Made by a program: the position numbers and the translations under genes. From Aurantibacillus circumpalustris (GTDB taxonomy: Bacteria > Bacteroidota > Bacteroidia > B-17B0 > Aurantibacillaceae): a DNA stretch of 64,000 nt. Where the stretch lies: the NCBI RefSeq assembly GCF_029625215.1, contig NZ_CP121197.1, positions 2,170,001-2,234,000 of the forward strand, read 5' to 3'. Under the pieces are notes generated by a model, which made no database searches, was not told where the DNA came from, and saw only the letters and a list, made by a program, of their open reading frames with translations. Shown here piece by piece: positions 11,401-19,808 of this stretch (position 1 is the first letter of the stretch; each line of letters starts with the position of its first letter).

Positions 11401-12997
11401 GGCTTCTAAAACAGTTGCAGTTACGGTTTATTCACTTCCTGTAATTGCTGTTACGCCGTCTTCAGCAACGGTTTGTTTATTGTCTACTACTGGTTTCACA
11501 GCGAGTGGCGCTGCAACATATATTTGGAGTGGAAATTCAACAAACGCCATTGTTTCATATACTCCTTCTGCTAATGCTTCATATACTGTTATTGGAACAA
11601 GTAGCCAAGGTTGCGTTGCAAGCGGCACGGTTAGTATTGTTACAAATACTTTACCTGTTATTACTATTTCACCTGCTTCAGCTACTGTTTGCGCTCTCAG
11701 TCCTGCAAGCTTTACGGCATCAGGTGCATCTACGTATATGTGGAATAATTCCGTTTCAGGATCAGTATTCCTATCGAGTTCTATAAATGGAATTACAAAT
11801 ACCGTGGTTGGCCAATCAAGTCAGGGTTGTTCTTCCAGCATGACTGTTGGAGTGGTTAATCTGCCATTACCAACAATAGCCATTACACCATCTTTTGTAA
11901 CTTTATGTAGTTTATCAAGTGGCATATTTACTGTTTCGGGCGCAACAAGTTATACATGGGAGAATGCATCTAATGCTACAACGGTTGCCATTACACCTAC
12001 TGTTGCACTTTCTTATTCAGTGTCGGGTACTGGTGCAAACGGATGTATAAATGATGCCTCGGCAATTGTTCTTACAAATCCTTTACCAACTCTTGCAGTT
12101 GTGCCAGCGTCTGCTACCGTTTGTCCGAACGTTAGCGCAAACTTTAGTGCATCTGGAGCTCTTTCATATACATGGAGTAATGGAATCATAACTTCTAGTG
12201 CGATAATTACACCTTCTGCTACTTCTGTATATACTGTTACTGGTACTGACGCAAATGGTTGTAATGGAACTCAAACTATATCTCTAGTTACCAAAGCTGC
12301 ACCAGTTATATTAATAAGTCCTTCTTCAACATCGCTTTGTTTGGGTGGAGCTATGAACTTTACCGCAAGCGGAGCAAATACATATACGTGGAACGACGGA
12401 AGTAATTTATCTTTGATCTATGTTTCACCTACTGTAACTACTTTATATACAGTGAGTGGTAAAAACAGCTTAGGTTGTTCGTCAAGTTCAACTGTAAATT
12501 TGCATATATGGCAATTACCAACCGTTAGTATTTCATTAAGCTCTTCCACAATTTGTGCTAAAGAAAGCGTAACCTTAACAGCTTCTGGAGCAAATACCTA
12601 TACATGGTTGCCGTCTAATTTCAGTAGTCCAACACTTACAAACAATCCAAGTAATACACTTGTTTATATTGCTCACGGTACAGATGTTAACGGTTGCGCA
12701 AACTCAAGTTCTGTTACTGTTTTTGTAGACAAGTGTACTGGGCTTAAAGCAAACTCGCTTGTAGAAAACAAGATTCGTATTTATCCAAATCCATCAACAG
12801 GCCTATTTACAACTGATTTTGGTTATGAAGGATTAAAAGAAATTAGAATCCTGAATTCAATTGGTGCCATGGTTATGAAATCTATAACCGAAGAATTATC
12901 TGCAAGTATTGATCTTTCTGATTATACTAAAGGAGTTTATTTTGTGAATATCAAAACAAATGGAACTACAGCAAATTATAAAATTGTGATTCAATAG
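5489..12997 (+). CDS. Giant T9SS-secreted beta-helix/PKD-repeat protein, 2502 aa
   Basis: Begins with a signal peptide (basic start, hydrophobic LFLLIYLLTS, cleavage near LISQ). Residues ~40-800 and ~1000-1430 are Asn/Thr/Gly-rich beta-helix-type repeats, each closed by a PDIGADE motif. About twelve Ig/PKD-like modules of ~80 residues follow, with the pattern Cys, (F/L)TASGA, TY-W, GT, GC and then LP. The last ~75 residues are a T9SS type A sorting domain (YPNPSTG, then GVYFVNIKTNG). It is the complete paralogue of the preceding partial gene. Likely role is a surface or secreted adhesin or matrix protein; no enzymatic motif is seen. The module array should be prone to expansion and contraction. 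Confidence 0.92.
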   Translation: MKKHAQNKRVISILFLLIYLLTSQQLISQNVVVSGALVGNGSYPDLNSAFVAINGGVQTAANINVSIIANTTETASAILNAGAWNTLSISPSGGATRNITGSLALPLIDLNDADKVIINGLNTGGNALVISNTNAGNALTTTIRLMNGATNNTITNCSVLGSSTLATLGTISFSTSSSVGNSNNIISNCDIGPAGANLPTNAIFSLGSATFDNSNNTIQNCRIYDFFSASIATRGILISTNNTNWIITGNRIFQTGLRTYTTANTHGGIQITSGSAYVITNNIIGYSSATASGTYSMTGTIASLFIGINFAVGTTTATSVQGNTITAIYLTTSGSTSTGSGVLCGINVTGGNVNIGNTSSNLIGGTSGVDLIFSNQTTTGGLVVGINSSSTGTVNISGNYIGGLTSTGTTAAVTGGVTGINISGVATGLSINTNTIGNPTPDNMRCGTTALTTGASAGSGINIVSTLTATNIAVTNNLIRNISSWGASTGCYVRGIWGSLTSSAGIFSVLNNTITNLTSNNLNVTVGTGQIGTCGIIMATGTSCTVSGNYISNIANTGTATTNVIVAALAIANGFSTVVSYNRIWNITNISPGTTLTGPPVACGAFIRSGTNGLTFHNNFISLGNGQSSNTSFIGIWGQHGSTPDPTVQVYYNTINIEGTVTSGALPSFGVVRTDFSTAAKTAPYDVRNNIITNTRSGGTGGHYAIANNYGGTASATGWPANTSNYNVLNANPATVGYWTTDQTFSAWKTASAGDAFSYSGITVNYVNSASDLHLNMGITPTSIESHAQPIVGITNDIDNQTRPGPVGSVNGGGYAPDIGADEIDGKLLDMEAPVITYTALVGTCTTGDRTISVNITDASGVATTGSLAPRIYYKKNSGSYISNLGILATGTGILGTWSFTLSSSALGGVSLGDNISYFFIAQDLSPALNVGFTPSVGLVAANVNAVTTPPTTPSFYLVSALNGTYTVGSSSTYTSLTAAAFSYNNSCLAGPVTYMLTDPLYSTAETFPIIFSNNTYANSTNSLLIRPSTGVSPVITGANSSIIALLGADYIKIDGSNNGSSSKNLTVENTTTTLSTVFFIGNSSLTDAASNITLNNCIITGSIGATTTGGVIIGSGISLGAASDIPNNNMTVVGNIFKKTQNAVFAIGNATSPDMNWNISSNLCGSSITADKLGFRGIAVQNAQLFTVNSNTIAGIAGSVTAQAMAGLLIGAAASNGTVSHNIIRSVNNYNNTTTTGASGIALSSSILNNNLNVYNNMISDITGYGNTTLLITSNGNGIVVTAGGGYKIYHNSVWLNTEQGNAALTSVPAAILITTGVTAIGAIDLRNNIFVNTQTTTTNRYSIYSAQTSNAIFSNIDNNIYSTTGPNIGFITSARANLAAIQTGFGSNLNSSTVTPIFTSTTDLHVLPTSNNAIDDLGTPLGITFDIDNQSRSNTLPDIGADEFTGTGCVGVTAQSLSTTSYTLCSNTQSVSLMGAGGSSGSGIVQAWKVSSTAGGPYTNVSSGTGFSTPNFNTGTLTAGGGTNYYVLTTTCTTASLSTVSNEATVTINATPNTSITSTHTLACQNNSVILTANGTASYLWSTSATTSTIQAVPTASAVYSFTGTAANGCTNVASFTLLYSTNPVVIASSPSTLICLGNQATLTASGANSYTWTDGVTSLNGATVTPSPTILTTYSVIGTNTSGCVSASVNRTINVNSVTLSVAGNTTICPGQTSSLTASGGLTYTWSTGDNTANVITSPVSNTVLTLSGTNSLGCSAAITQSINVGNISISISGPTAVCSGQAVTFTATGGLTYTWNTSVNTTTLSDSPTVATTYSVIGASGSCSNTASKTILVNAKPTIAITGTNSTCSGVTITLTATGGNTYLWSTSSTATNITIAPTVNTNYTVTGTNTLGCSSSASIAVTSNSLPVIAIAQSSTGVCYSTSVTFTGSGANTYTWVGGPINSIYSITPTLTTTYTLNGTSSSGCAASKTVAVTVYSLPVIAVTPSSATVCLLSTTGFTASGAATYIWSGNSTNAIVSYTPSANASYTVIGTSSQGCVASGTVSIVTNTLPVITISPASATVCALSPASFTASGASTYMWNNSVSGSVFLSSSINGITNTVVGQSSQGCSSSMTVGVVNLPLPTIAITPSFVTLCSLSSGIFTVSGATSYTWENASNATTVAITPTVALSYSVSGTGANGCINDASAIVLTNPLPTLAVVPASATVCPNVSANFSASGALSYTWSNGIITSSAIITPSATSVYTVTGTDANGCNGTQTISLVTKAAPVILISPSSTSLCLGGAMNFTASGANTYTWNDGSNLSLIYVSPTVTTLYTVSGKNSLGCSSSSTVNLHIWQLPTVSISLSSSTICAKESVTLTASGANTYTWLPSNFSSPTLTNNPSNTLVYIAHGTDVNGCANSSSVTVFVDKCTGLKANSLVENKIRIYPNPSTGLFTTDFGYEGLKEIRILNSIGAMVMKSITEELSASIDLSDYTKGVYFVNIKTNGTTANYKIVIQ

Positions 12998-13014
12998 ATT
13001 GTTCTTTTTAATAG

Positions 13015-13044
13015 AAAGGCCGTCCACTTCGGATGGCCTTTTTT
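13015..13044 (+). terminator. Rho-independent terminator
   Basis: Stem AAAGGCCGTCC / GGATGGCCTTT (one G-U pair), loop ACTTC, then a T run; 17 nt after the stop codon. Confidence 0.9.
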
Positions 13045-13081
13045 GTTTTCTAATTCTTCCTAAAAAAATTATCTTTATGCA

Positions 13082-14452
13082 ATGCTCAGTAACCCTTATT
13101 TAAAAACCTTATTAGATTTGAATGTCGAAGAGGCGGACAGTCTTTTTATTATCTACGCTGAGCAACCTACAAAAAGATTTAGCTATACATGCGGTTTTAT
13201 TTTTAATCATTTTTTAAAATCAAATTATAAAATAACTTCTGATGTTTTAGAATTTAAAACATCAAAACATTTTAAGATAAATTATTCTCATCAAAAAATA
13301 GAAGGTGCATTTCAATTAATCCCGCAGGGTTTACTAAATGAAATAGCCATTACTCCAATAAAGCCAATCCCTTCTTTTAAAAATGAAATGATTTATTTTT
13401 ATGAAAACAATATCGAAAACGTTTTTTCTTACGATGTTTTTTCTGCGGTGTTTTATTTTATTTCACGTTACGAAGAATGGCAGGATTTTAAACCGGATGT
13501 ACATGGACGTTTTGAAGCCGATGCTTCATTGCTTTTTCAAAATAAATTTCATTTAAAACCTGTAGTGGATAGTTGGATAACCGAGCTAACGGAAAGTTTG
13601 AAAGATTTTTATCCCACACTTAATTTACCCGCAAAGACATTTAAAATAATTAGTACCATAGATGTAGATAATTTATATGCTTATCGTGCGAAAGGATTAA
13701 TTAGGACAATTGGCGCAGGTATAAAGGATATGTTAAAATTGGATTTCAAAAATTTGAAAGAAAGAATTTTAGTTATATCCGGAAGAAAAAAAGATCCTTT
13801 TGATATCTATGAGGATGTTTCTAATTTTTGTTTTGAAAGTAAAATACCGCTTATTTATTTTTTTCTTTTCAGAACAGGCACCAAATATGACAGAACGGTG
13901 AACCCAGAAACATCTTGTTACCAATCTGTTTTTCAAAGTTTGAAAAAGAATTACGCTTTAATTGGTTTACATCCATCGTATCATTCATCGGTGAATAAAG
14001 ATTTATTGATTTCTGAAAAAAACAAACTCACCGAGAAAGTTGAAGAAAAGATAACACTTTCACGCCAACATTATTTACGATTTAATATTCGCACAACACC
14101 TAAACAATTGATCGAAAATGGTTTTGATACTGATTTTACTATGGGTTTTGCATCAAGTCCCGGTTTTCGCGCGGGTACTTCTCACCCTTTTTATTATTAT
14201 GATTTTGAAGTTGAACAAAGTAACTCTAAGCTTTTATTTGTGCCATTTTGTATGATGGACGGTGTTTACACAGTATACAAAAACACTTCTGCGGAAGCAG
14301 CATACACAGAAATGCTAACAATAGCGAAAGAAATTAAAAAAGTAAAGGGGTTGTTTATTTCCGTGTTTCACGAACGCACGTTTTTTGACCACTTATACAA
14401 GGGATATGGTACTTTATATAAAAATCTGCACCTTAAACTAAAAGAACTTTAA
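13082..14452 (+). CDS. Polysaccharide deacetylase-like protein (DUF7033-type N-terminus), 456 aa
   Basis: No signal peptide. Residues ~1-180 resemble the N-terminal domain found before Bacteroidota polysaccharide deacetylase domains (FYFISRYEEW motif). From ~195 there is a NodB-like fold: STIDVDN at the position of the family's metal-binding Asp motif, then IGLHPSYHSS, RQHYLRF and a GFASSPGFRAGTSHPF block. The family removes acyl groups from cell-surface polysaccharides, but the substrate is unknown here. The ATG at 13082 is 4 nt after a near-consensus -7 box (TATCTTTA, 13070-13077), so the leader would be very short. The gene stands alone between a terminator and the next lipoprotein gene. 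Confidence 0.75.
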   Translation: MLSNPYLKTLLDLNVEEADSLFIIYAEQPTKRFSYTCGFIFNHFLKSNYKITSDVLEFKTSKHFKINYSHQKIEGAFQLIPQGLLNEIAITPIKPIPSFKNEMIYFYENNIENVFSYDVFSAVFYFISRYEEWQDFKPDVHGRFEADASLLFQNKFHLKPVVDSWITELTESLKDFYPTLNLPAKTFKIISTIDVDNLYAYRAKGLIRTIGAGIKDMLKLDFKNLKERILVISGRKKDPFDIYEDVSNFCFESKIPLIYFFLFRTGTKYDRTVNPETSCYQSVFQSLKKNYALIGLHPSYHSSVNKDLLISEKNKLTEKVEEKITLSRQHYLRFNIRTTPKQLIENGFDTDFTMGFASSPGFRAGTSHPFYYYDFEVEQSNSKLLFVPFCMMDGVYTVYKNTSAEAAYTEMLTIAKEIKKVKGLFISVFHERTFFDHLYKGYGTLYKNLHLKLKEL

Positions 14453-14469
14453 TACTTCATAAATAGCAT

Positions 14470-14477
14470 TATCTTTG
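14470..14477 (+). promoter_or_regulatory. Candidate -7 promoter element (TATCTTTG)
   Basis: Exact TAnnTTTG match ending 10 nt before the ATG at 14488, implying a leader of only a few nucleotides. Confidence 0.5.
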
Positions 14478-14487
14478 ACGAGCAATT

Positions 14488-15549
14488 ATGAGACTACTAA
14501 AAATTAGCTTTCTTATCGGTTTTTTAGCGTTGACGTTTTACGGATGTAAAAACGACCTTAAATTGAACGCACCTTATAAAGAATATCCAAGTATTTACGC
14601 TGTGTTAAATCCCAATGAAGAAGTTCAGATGATACGAGTTAATAAAGTATTTTTAAGTGAAACCGATGCGAATGACGTTGCAAAGATTGCGGACTCAGTA
14701 AATTATCAACCAAATGAAATTACGGTTTCGTTAAATCACTCAACTAAGCCCGAAGTTCCTATAGTTTTTGGTGAGTCGATGGTAACTACGCAAGATGGAG
14801 CATTTAGCACAAGTCAGCGGGTTTACGTAAGCCCAAAAGATTTTAAGCTCGAAATATCTGGCACATATACACTTACAGTAAAAAATAACAACACAGGAAA
14901 TATTTTCACTGCTACAACTACCGCAATTGGGCAAATTTCTCAATCACAGACTTCAAGTTTATTTAGTCCGCCATTCTACCCATACGCAGACACTATACCT
15001 CCAGCTTATTATATTGATTATTCAAAGACAAATCAAAAATACAACATCCGTTTTACTCCAAATGAAGGAACCATTTATAAAGTTACCGTACGGTTCCATT
15101 TTTATGATTCGCTTTATAATACCTCTCGTGTGAATCGATTTGTTGATTTTCCATCACTTAATATGAAAAAAATGGCAAATCAAGACATTCAATTTCCTTT
15201 TACGGGCGCTGATGTATACTCAGGGTTAGGTTTGGCTTTATCTAAACTGAAATTAGACAAGGATATTGAAGGGAGAAAGATGTATAAAATAGAGTATATC
15301 ATTAATAGTACAACTCAAGAATATCAAGATTATTTACAATATTCTTTACCCTCTTTGAGCATAAATCAGAATAAACCTCTTTATTCTAATTTTAAGGACG
15401 GAAATGCGCTCGGTATTTTCACATTTCGTACCACTTTTACTTTGTCGAAAAATCCATCAACAGTATATGTCAATAGTTTTTCAAGCAATTCAAATACTTG
15501 TAATTACAAATTTTACGATTCGCAGCTTAATCTAATAGGTTGCAATTAA
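14488..15549 (+). CDS. Lipoprotein of unknown function, 353 aa
   Basis: Lipoprotein signal peptide with lipobox LTFYGC near residue 20, so probably lipid-anchored in the envelope. The rest is predicted beta-rich, with phrases such as PSIYAVLNPNEE and MIRVNKVFL, loosely reminiscent of DUF4249-type Bacteroidota lipoproteins. I cannot confirm that family. No catalytic motif is visible. It has its own -7 element and is followed by the dnaK upstream region, so it may be monocistronic. Confidence 0.75.
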   Translation: MRLLKISFLIGFLALTFYGCKNDLKLNAPYKEYPSIYAVLNPNEEVQMIRVNKVFLSETDANDVAKIADSVNYQPNEITVSLNHSTKPEVPIVFGESMVTTQDGAFSTSQRVYVSPKDFKLEISGTYTLTVKNNNTGNIFTATTTAIGQISQSQTSSLFSPPFYPYADTIPPAYYIDYSKTNQKYNIRFTPNEGTIYKVTVRFHFYDSLYNTSRVNRFVDFPSLNMKKMANQDIQFPFTGADVYSGLGLALSKLKLDKDIEGRKMYKIEYIINSTTQEYQDYLQYSLPSLSINQNKPLYSNFKDGNALGIFTFRTTFTLSKNPSTVYVNSFSSNSNTCNYKFYDSQLNLIGCN

Positions 15550-15612
15550 CCTGACATTTAATTAGTTAAATTGCGATTTCGAGTCAAATTAACCCTGTTT
15601 TCCAGTGCAAAA

Positions 15613-15627
15613 ATGACAGTCTGTCAT
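15613..15627. promoter_or_regulatory. 15-bp palindrome upstream of dnaK
   Basis: ATGACAG-T-CTGTCAT is a perfect 7-bp inverted repeat around one central base, 83 bp before the dnaK start. No T run follows, so it looks like a dimeric regulator site, not a terminator. Binding protein unknown. Confidence 0.55.
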
Positions 15628-15709
15628 AATTTTATTTAATAGTCCTTTTGGCATATTTATTGAGTATTGCTTTGTAGAAATTAATAAGTAATATAAAATA
15701 CAAAATAAA

Positions 15710-17620
15710 ATGGGAAAAATAATAGGAATAGATTTGGGAACCACAAATAGCTGCGTTTCAGTTATGGAAGGTAACGAACCTGTGGTTATTGCCAACAACG
15801 AAGGAAAACGCACCACACCTTCGGTAGTTGCTTTTGTTGAAGGTGGAGAACGTAAAGTAGGTGATCCGGCAAAACGTCAAGCAATCACAAATCCTAAAAA
15901 AACGGTTTATTCAATTAAGCGTTTTATGGGACATACGTATGATGAAGTGAGCGGTGAAGTAAGTCGCGTACCTTATTCAGTAGTTAAAGGAGATAATAAT
16001 ACCCCGCGTGTTCAGATTGATGACCGCAAATATACACCTCAAGAGGTTTCTGCAATCATTTTGCAAAAAATGAAAAAGACAGCTGAAGATTATTTAGGTA
16101 TGGAAGTTACAGAAGCTGTTATTACAGTTCCTGCGTACTTTAACGATGCTCAACGTCAGGCTACAAAAGAAGCTGGTGAAATTGCTGGATTAAAAGTAAA
16201 ACGTATTATTAACGAACCAACAGCTGCTGCCCTTGCTTATGGTATGGACAAAAAGAATCACGACATGAAAATTGTTGTATTTGACTGTGGTGGTGGTACA
16301 CATGACGTTTCTGTTTTAGAATTAGGTGATGGCGTGTTTGAAGTAAAATCAACAGATGGTGATACTCACTTAGGTGGTGATGATTTTGATCAGGTAATCA
16401 TTGATTGGTTAGCAGATGAATTTCAAAAAGAAGAAGGTTTAGATCTTCGTAAAGATGCTATGGCATTGCAACGTTTGAAAGAAGGTGCTGAAAAAGCAAA
16501 AGTGGAGTTATCAAGTTCAACAAGTACTGAGATTAATTTACCTTATATCATGCCGGTTAACGGTATGCCAAAACACTTAGTTAAAACTTTAACGCGTGCA
16601 AAATTTGAGCAATTAGCTGATAGTTTAATTCAACGTACCATTGCTCCTTGTAAATCTGCTCTTAAAAATGCAGGATTAGAAGCAAAAGATATCAATGAAG
16701 TAATTTTAGTGGGGGGTTCTACTCGTATCCCTGCTATTCAAGCTGCGGTTGAGAAGTTTTTTGGAAAAGCTCCTAACAAAAGTGTTAATCCTGATGAGGT
16801 AGTTGCTTTAGGTGCAGCTATTCAAGGTGGTGTATTAACTGGTGAAGTAAAAGATGTATTATTATTAGATGTTACTCCATTGTCTCTTGGTATTGAAACT
16901 ATGGGTGGTGTGTTCACTAAATTAATTGAGTCGAATACAACTATTCCAACAAAAAAATCGCAAGATTTTAGTACTGCTGCCGATAACCAACCTTCTGTAC
17001 AGATTGTTGTTTACCAAGGTGAGCGTCCAATGGCAAAAGATAACCGTAAGTTAGGTGAATTTAATTTAGATGGTATTCCACCAGCACAACGCGGTGTTCC
17101 GCAAATTGAAGTAACCTTAGATATTGATGCTAACGGGATTTTAAACGTAAGTGCAAAAGATAAAGCAACCGGTAAGTCTCACAACATTCGTATTGAAGCG
17201 AAGAGTGGATTGAGTCAGGAAGAAATCGATCGCATGAAACGTGAAGCAGAAGTAAATGCAGACGCAGATAAAAAAGCAAAAGAAGAAGTTGAAAAATTAA
17301 ACGAGGCAGATACAAGCATCTTTCAATCAGAAAAACAATTGAAAGAATACGGAGATAAAATCCCTGCTGAGAAAAAAACAACTATTGAAGCTGCTTTAGC
17401 TGAATTAAAAACTGCTCATGGTGCTAAAGATGTTGCGAAAATAACTACTTCTCTAGAAGCGTTAAACGCAGCATGGTCTGCGGCTAGCGAAGATATGTAC
17501 AAAGCACAACAAGCAAATCCTGAAGCAGGAGCGAATCCTGATCAAAATGCAGGTGGTGCTAAAGCAGAAGGTGGTAACACCGAAAATGTAACCGATGTTG
17601 ACTTTGAAGAAGTGAAGTAA
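15710..17620 (+). CDS. dnaK: Chaperone protein DnaK (Hsp70), 636 aa
   Basis: Cytosolic ATP-dependent chaperone that binds exposed hydrophobic segments with DnaJ and GrpE. It has the N-terminal phosphate loop [48 protein letters not shown], the substrate-binding beta domain from ~385 and a helical lid. It ends in the conserved acidic DVDFEEVK tail. Length is normal for the family. grpE and dnaJ are not adjacent. A perfect palindrome lies upstream and a strong terminator follows, so it is probably transcribed alone. Confidence 0.99.
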   Translation: MGKIIGIDLGTTNSCVSVMEGNEPVVIANNEGKRTTPSVVAFVEGGERKVGDPAKRQAITNPKKTVYSIKRFMGHTYDEVSGEVSRVPYSVVKGDNNTPRVQIDDRKYTPQEVSAIILQKMKKTAEDYLGMEVTEAVITVPAYFNDAQRQATKEAGEIAGLKVKRIINEPTAAALAYGMDKKNHDMKIVVFDCGGGTHDVSVLELGDGVFEVKSTDGDTHLGGDDFDQVIIDWLADEFQKEEGLDLRKDAMALQRLKEGAEKAKVELSSSTSTEINLPYIMPVNGMPKHLVKTLTRAKFEQLADSLIQRTIAPCKSALKNAGLEAKDINEVILVGGSTRIPAIQAAVEKFFGKAPNKSVNPDEVVALGAAIQGGVLTGEVKDVLLLDVTPLSLGIETMGGVFTKLIESNTTIPTKKSQDFSTAADNQPSVQIVVYQGERPMAKDNRKLGEFNLDGIPPAQRGVPQIEVTLDIDANGILNVSAKDKATGKSHNIRIEAKSGLSQEEIDRMKREAEVNADADKKAKEEVEKLNEADTSIFQSEKQLKEYGDKIPAEKKTTIEAALAELKTAHGAKDVAKITTSLEALNAAWSAASEDMYKAQQANPEAGANPDQNAGGAKAEGGNTENVTDVDFEEVK

Positions 17621-17640
17621 TTCAATAATAGTATAAATTA

Positions 17641-17676
17641 AAAATCCCCTTTAACGAAAGTTGAAGGGGATTTTTT
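17641..17676 (+). terminator. dnaK terminator with GAAA tetraloop
   Basis: A 15-bp stem (17641-17655 with 17660-17674, one G-U pair) capped by the GNRA tetraloop GAAA and followed by T residues. Almost the same sequence recurs at 21385-21420. Confidence 0.95.
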
Positions 17677-17810
17677 ATGAAGCGGAATAATTAAACACTA
17701 CCACTTGTAAACTTAAAACGTCATTTTGTCCTCGACTTATTTTATTCCTACCTGATCGGCTTATTATTGTACCAAAGTAAATTCAATAATTCACTTTAAT
17801 AATAAAAATC

Positions 17811-19778
17811 ATGAAAAGAATATTTAGTTATTTGTTAGCTGTTGCCTTCTCTTTTAACAGCCAAAAAGCGGTTGCTCAAGTCGTAATAGATCTTAGTACA
17901 GGTATTGATAACGCAGGTCAGCCAAAAGTACCAGGATCTTACGACAATAAGTGGTACGTGAGCCCGCCAATACTACCTCAAACTATTTTTATTCCATGGG
18001 CACTCTCCCTTCCTCCGATCCCTTCAACATTTCAAAATGTGTTTGTTACTTCAGGTATCCTTGAATATAACCTTTGTCATGCAAGTCCAATTACATGCCC
18101 TATAAACTCAGGGTCAAGGTTTATATCTCCTAACATAAACCCTTCGACTGGAAATGCTATTGGAACCATTTCTGGAGATTTTTTGTACAAGATGACATTT
18201 AACTATACTCCTTGCCAGGCTAGTTCCGATCACTGCACGACAGCTAACCAGATCATTAAGTCTGCCATTTTTAACTTTAGATTAGTAAGATCTTCGGTTA
18301 TTTGGGGTTTAATAATTAATGGTCATTTTCATGGTGACATGGGGGTGTTTAGTGCTCCTTATAACTACGGTGTATCTTCCAGATATAATACTTCTTTTTC
18401 CATACCAACTAGTGAGATCAACCAAGGATTAAACACTATTTATATTTGGGCTATGACAGCTGACTGTACTGGTAATGTTGACGCACGATCTGGGACGTCG
18501 GGCATAGAAATCGAAGGTAATTTAACCCTATTCTACTATGGACTTACGGACAATAATGGTAATGAGAAAAACGAATTTTGTATTGAAGAAGATGTTTTTT
18601 TTGAAGGCTCAAATGTTTCGGGCAGCAATTTTATATTTGATTTATATTATGATGATGGTACTGTGAATAATCATTTGGCACAAAAAATCTCGAACAAAAA
18701 GCCATATTGGCTTAATATAACTGAGGAGTTTAGCAGCTTAATACCAGCTAATTTTTTCGCATTAAACACTACTGGTACATACAAAATAAAGCTAACAACT
18801 GAAGATCCATGCGACCCAACAAAAACAATTCAAACAACTAAGGAGTTTAAATATAAATGTTGCAGTAATAGTGCAGACGCTTCTTTTAAGCTATACCTTG
18901 ATGTAGATTCGAAGTTACATATGAATAGTAACGCTAGAGGCACTCACGACTGGAAAGTTTACAGTACGCCCAATGCAAATACAGGCCCTTATACCCTTAC
19001 TAATGAAATAAATGATGTTTCTTCGTTTATTATGGATGTTCCGCCCGAAAGTGAAATGTGTTATTATGTAACACACAAAGTAATAAATGACTGTGGGGAA
19101 TCTTGTGTGAGTCAAAGTAGCTGCAAACTATCCTGCGAAACCGGTGATTGTATCTTAGGAGTACCTTATGCTTTAAATTATAATTCATATAGTAACGAAT
19201 TAACTTGGTCGCCAGTTACGGGTGCTATTAAATACATTGTAGAAGTAACTGAAAATGGTTGCTGTGGCTCACCAGAAGAGCCTTTATCCACATCTCAGTT
19301 TCATAGTTTTATTGTTCAAAATAATGAAATTCCTTATGTGATTAATCTTTCTAATCTTGGAGGTAATGGTGATTTACATCCTATTGCGTCTTGTTATCTA
19401 ATAAAAGTATATGCCGTGTGTGCCGACGGAACAAGATCACGCCCGAGTACAATTTGTGTTGGAGGAGAGGCTGGTAATAGAATGCAGCAACCTGTGGGGC
19501 TCAGTTTGATTGATGCGGAAGGCCCCGGTGTTACATTGTATCCTAATCCTACTCAGGGAAAAGTATCGATTGATGTAAGTGTTATGGAAGATGTAGAGTT
19601 TGGCGTAACTGTTTTCGACAGAATGGGGCGTATGGTGAAAACGTTTAACAACATAAAAACAAACGAAAGGAGATCAAGTTTAAACTGGAGTACAGAAAAT
19701 CTGAATAAGGGAATATATCTGGTTAGAATTGTCACGGCGGATAATAAAATCACTAACAAAAAACTAATAGTAGAATAA
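17811..19778 (+). CDS. T9SS-secreted protein of unknown function, 655 aa
   Basis: Signal peptide (MKRIFSYLLAVAFSFN, cleavage near AVAQ). Residues ~24-250 form a domain opening with VIDLSTGIDN and ending near SGIEIEGNLTLF, of a carbohydrate-binding-like beta-sandwich appearance. A Cys-rich central part follows (YKCCSNSADASF, THKVINDCGESCVSQSSC), then a fibronectin-III-like segment (LTWSPVTGAIKYIVEV). The last ~75 residues are a T9SS type A sorting domain (LYPNPTQG to KLIVE). The next gene is a paralogue lacking the sorting domain. Function not recognised. Confidence 0.85.
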   Translation: MKRIFSYLLAVAFSFNSQKAVAQVVIDLSTGIDNAGQPKVPGSYDNKWYVSPPILPQTIFIPWALSLPPIPSTFQNVFVTSGILEYNLCHASPITCPINSGSRFISPNINPSTGNAIGTISGDFLYKMTFNYTPCQASSDHCTTANQIIKSAIFNFRLVRSSVIWGLIINGHFHGDMGVFSAPYNYGVSSRYNTSFSIPTSEINQGLNTIYIWAMTADCTGNVDARSGTSGIEIEGNLTLFYYGLTDNNGNEKNEFCIEEDVFFEGSNVSGSNFIFDLYYDDGTVNNHLAQKISNKKPYWLNITEEFSSLIPANFFALNTTGTYKIKLTTEDPCDPTKTIQTTKEFKYKCCSNSADASFKLYLDVDSKLHMNSNARGTHDWKVYSTPNANTGPYTLTNEINDVSSFIMDVPPESEMCYYVTHKVINDCGESCVSQSSCKLSCETGDCILGVPYALNYNSYSNELTWSPVTGAIKYIVEVTENGCCGSPEEPLSTSQFHSFIVQNNEIPYVINLSNLGGNGDLHPIASCYLIKVYAVCADGTRSRPSTICVGGEAGNRMQQPVGLSLIDAEGPGVTLYPNPTQGKVSIDVSVMEDVEFGVTVFDRMGRMVKTFNNIKTNERRSSLNWSTENLNKGIYLVRIVTADNKITNKKLIVE

Positions 19779-19808
19779 AACAGTTTAAAAAATCTAAAAT
19801 TAGAAATC

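Noticed and set aside
8638-12700. Nucleotide repeats inside the giant protein as a possible tandem DNA repeat
   Set aside because: Similarity is at the protein-domain level (Ig/PKD modules); the DNA copies are strongly diverged.
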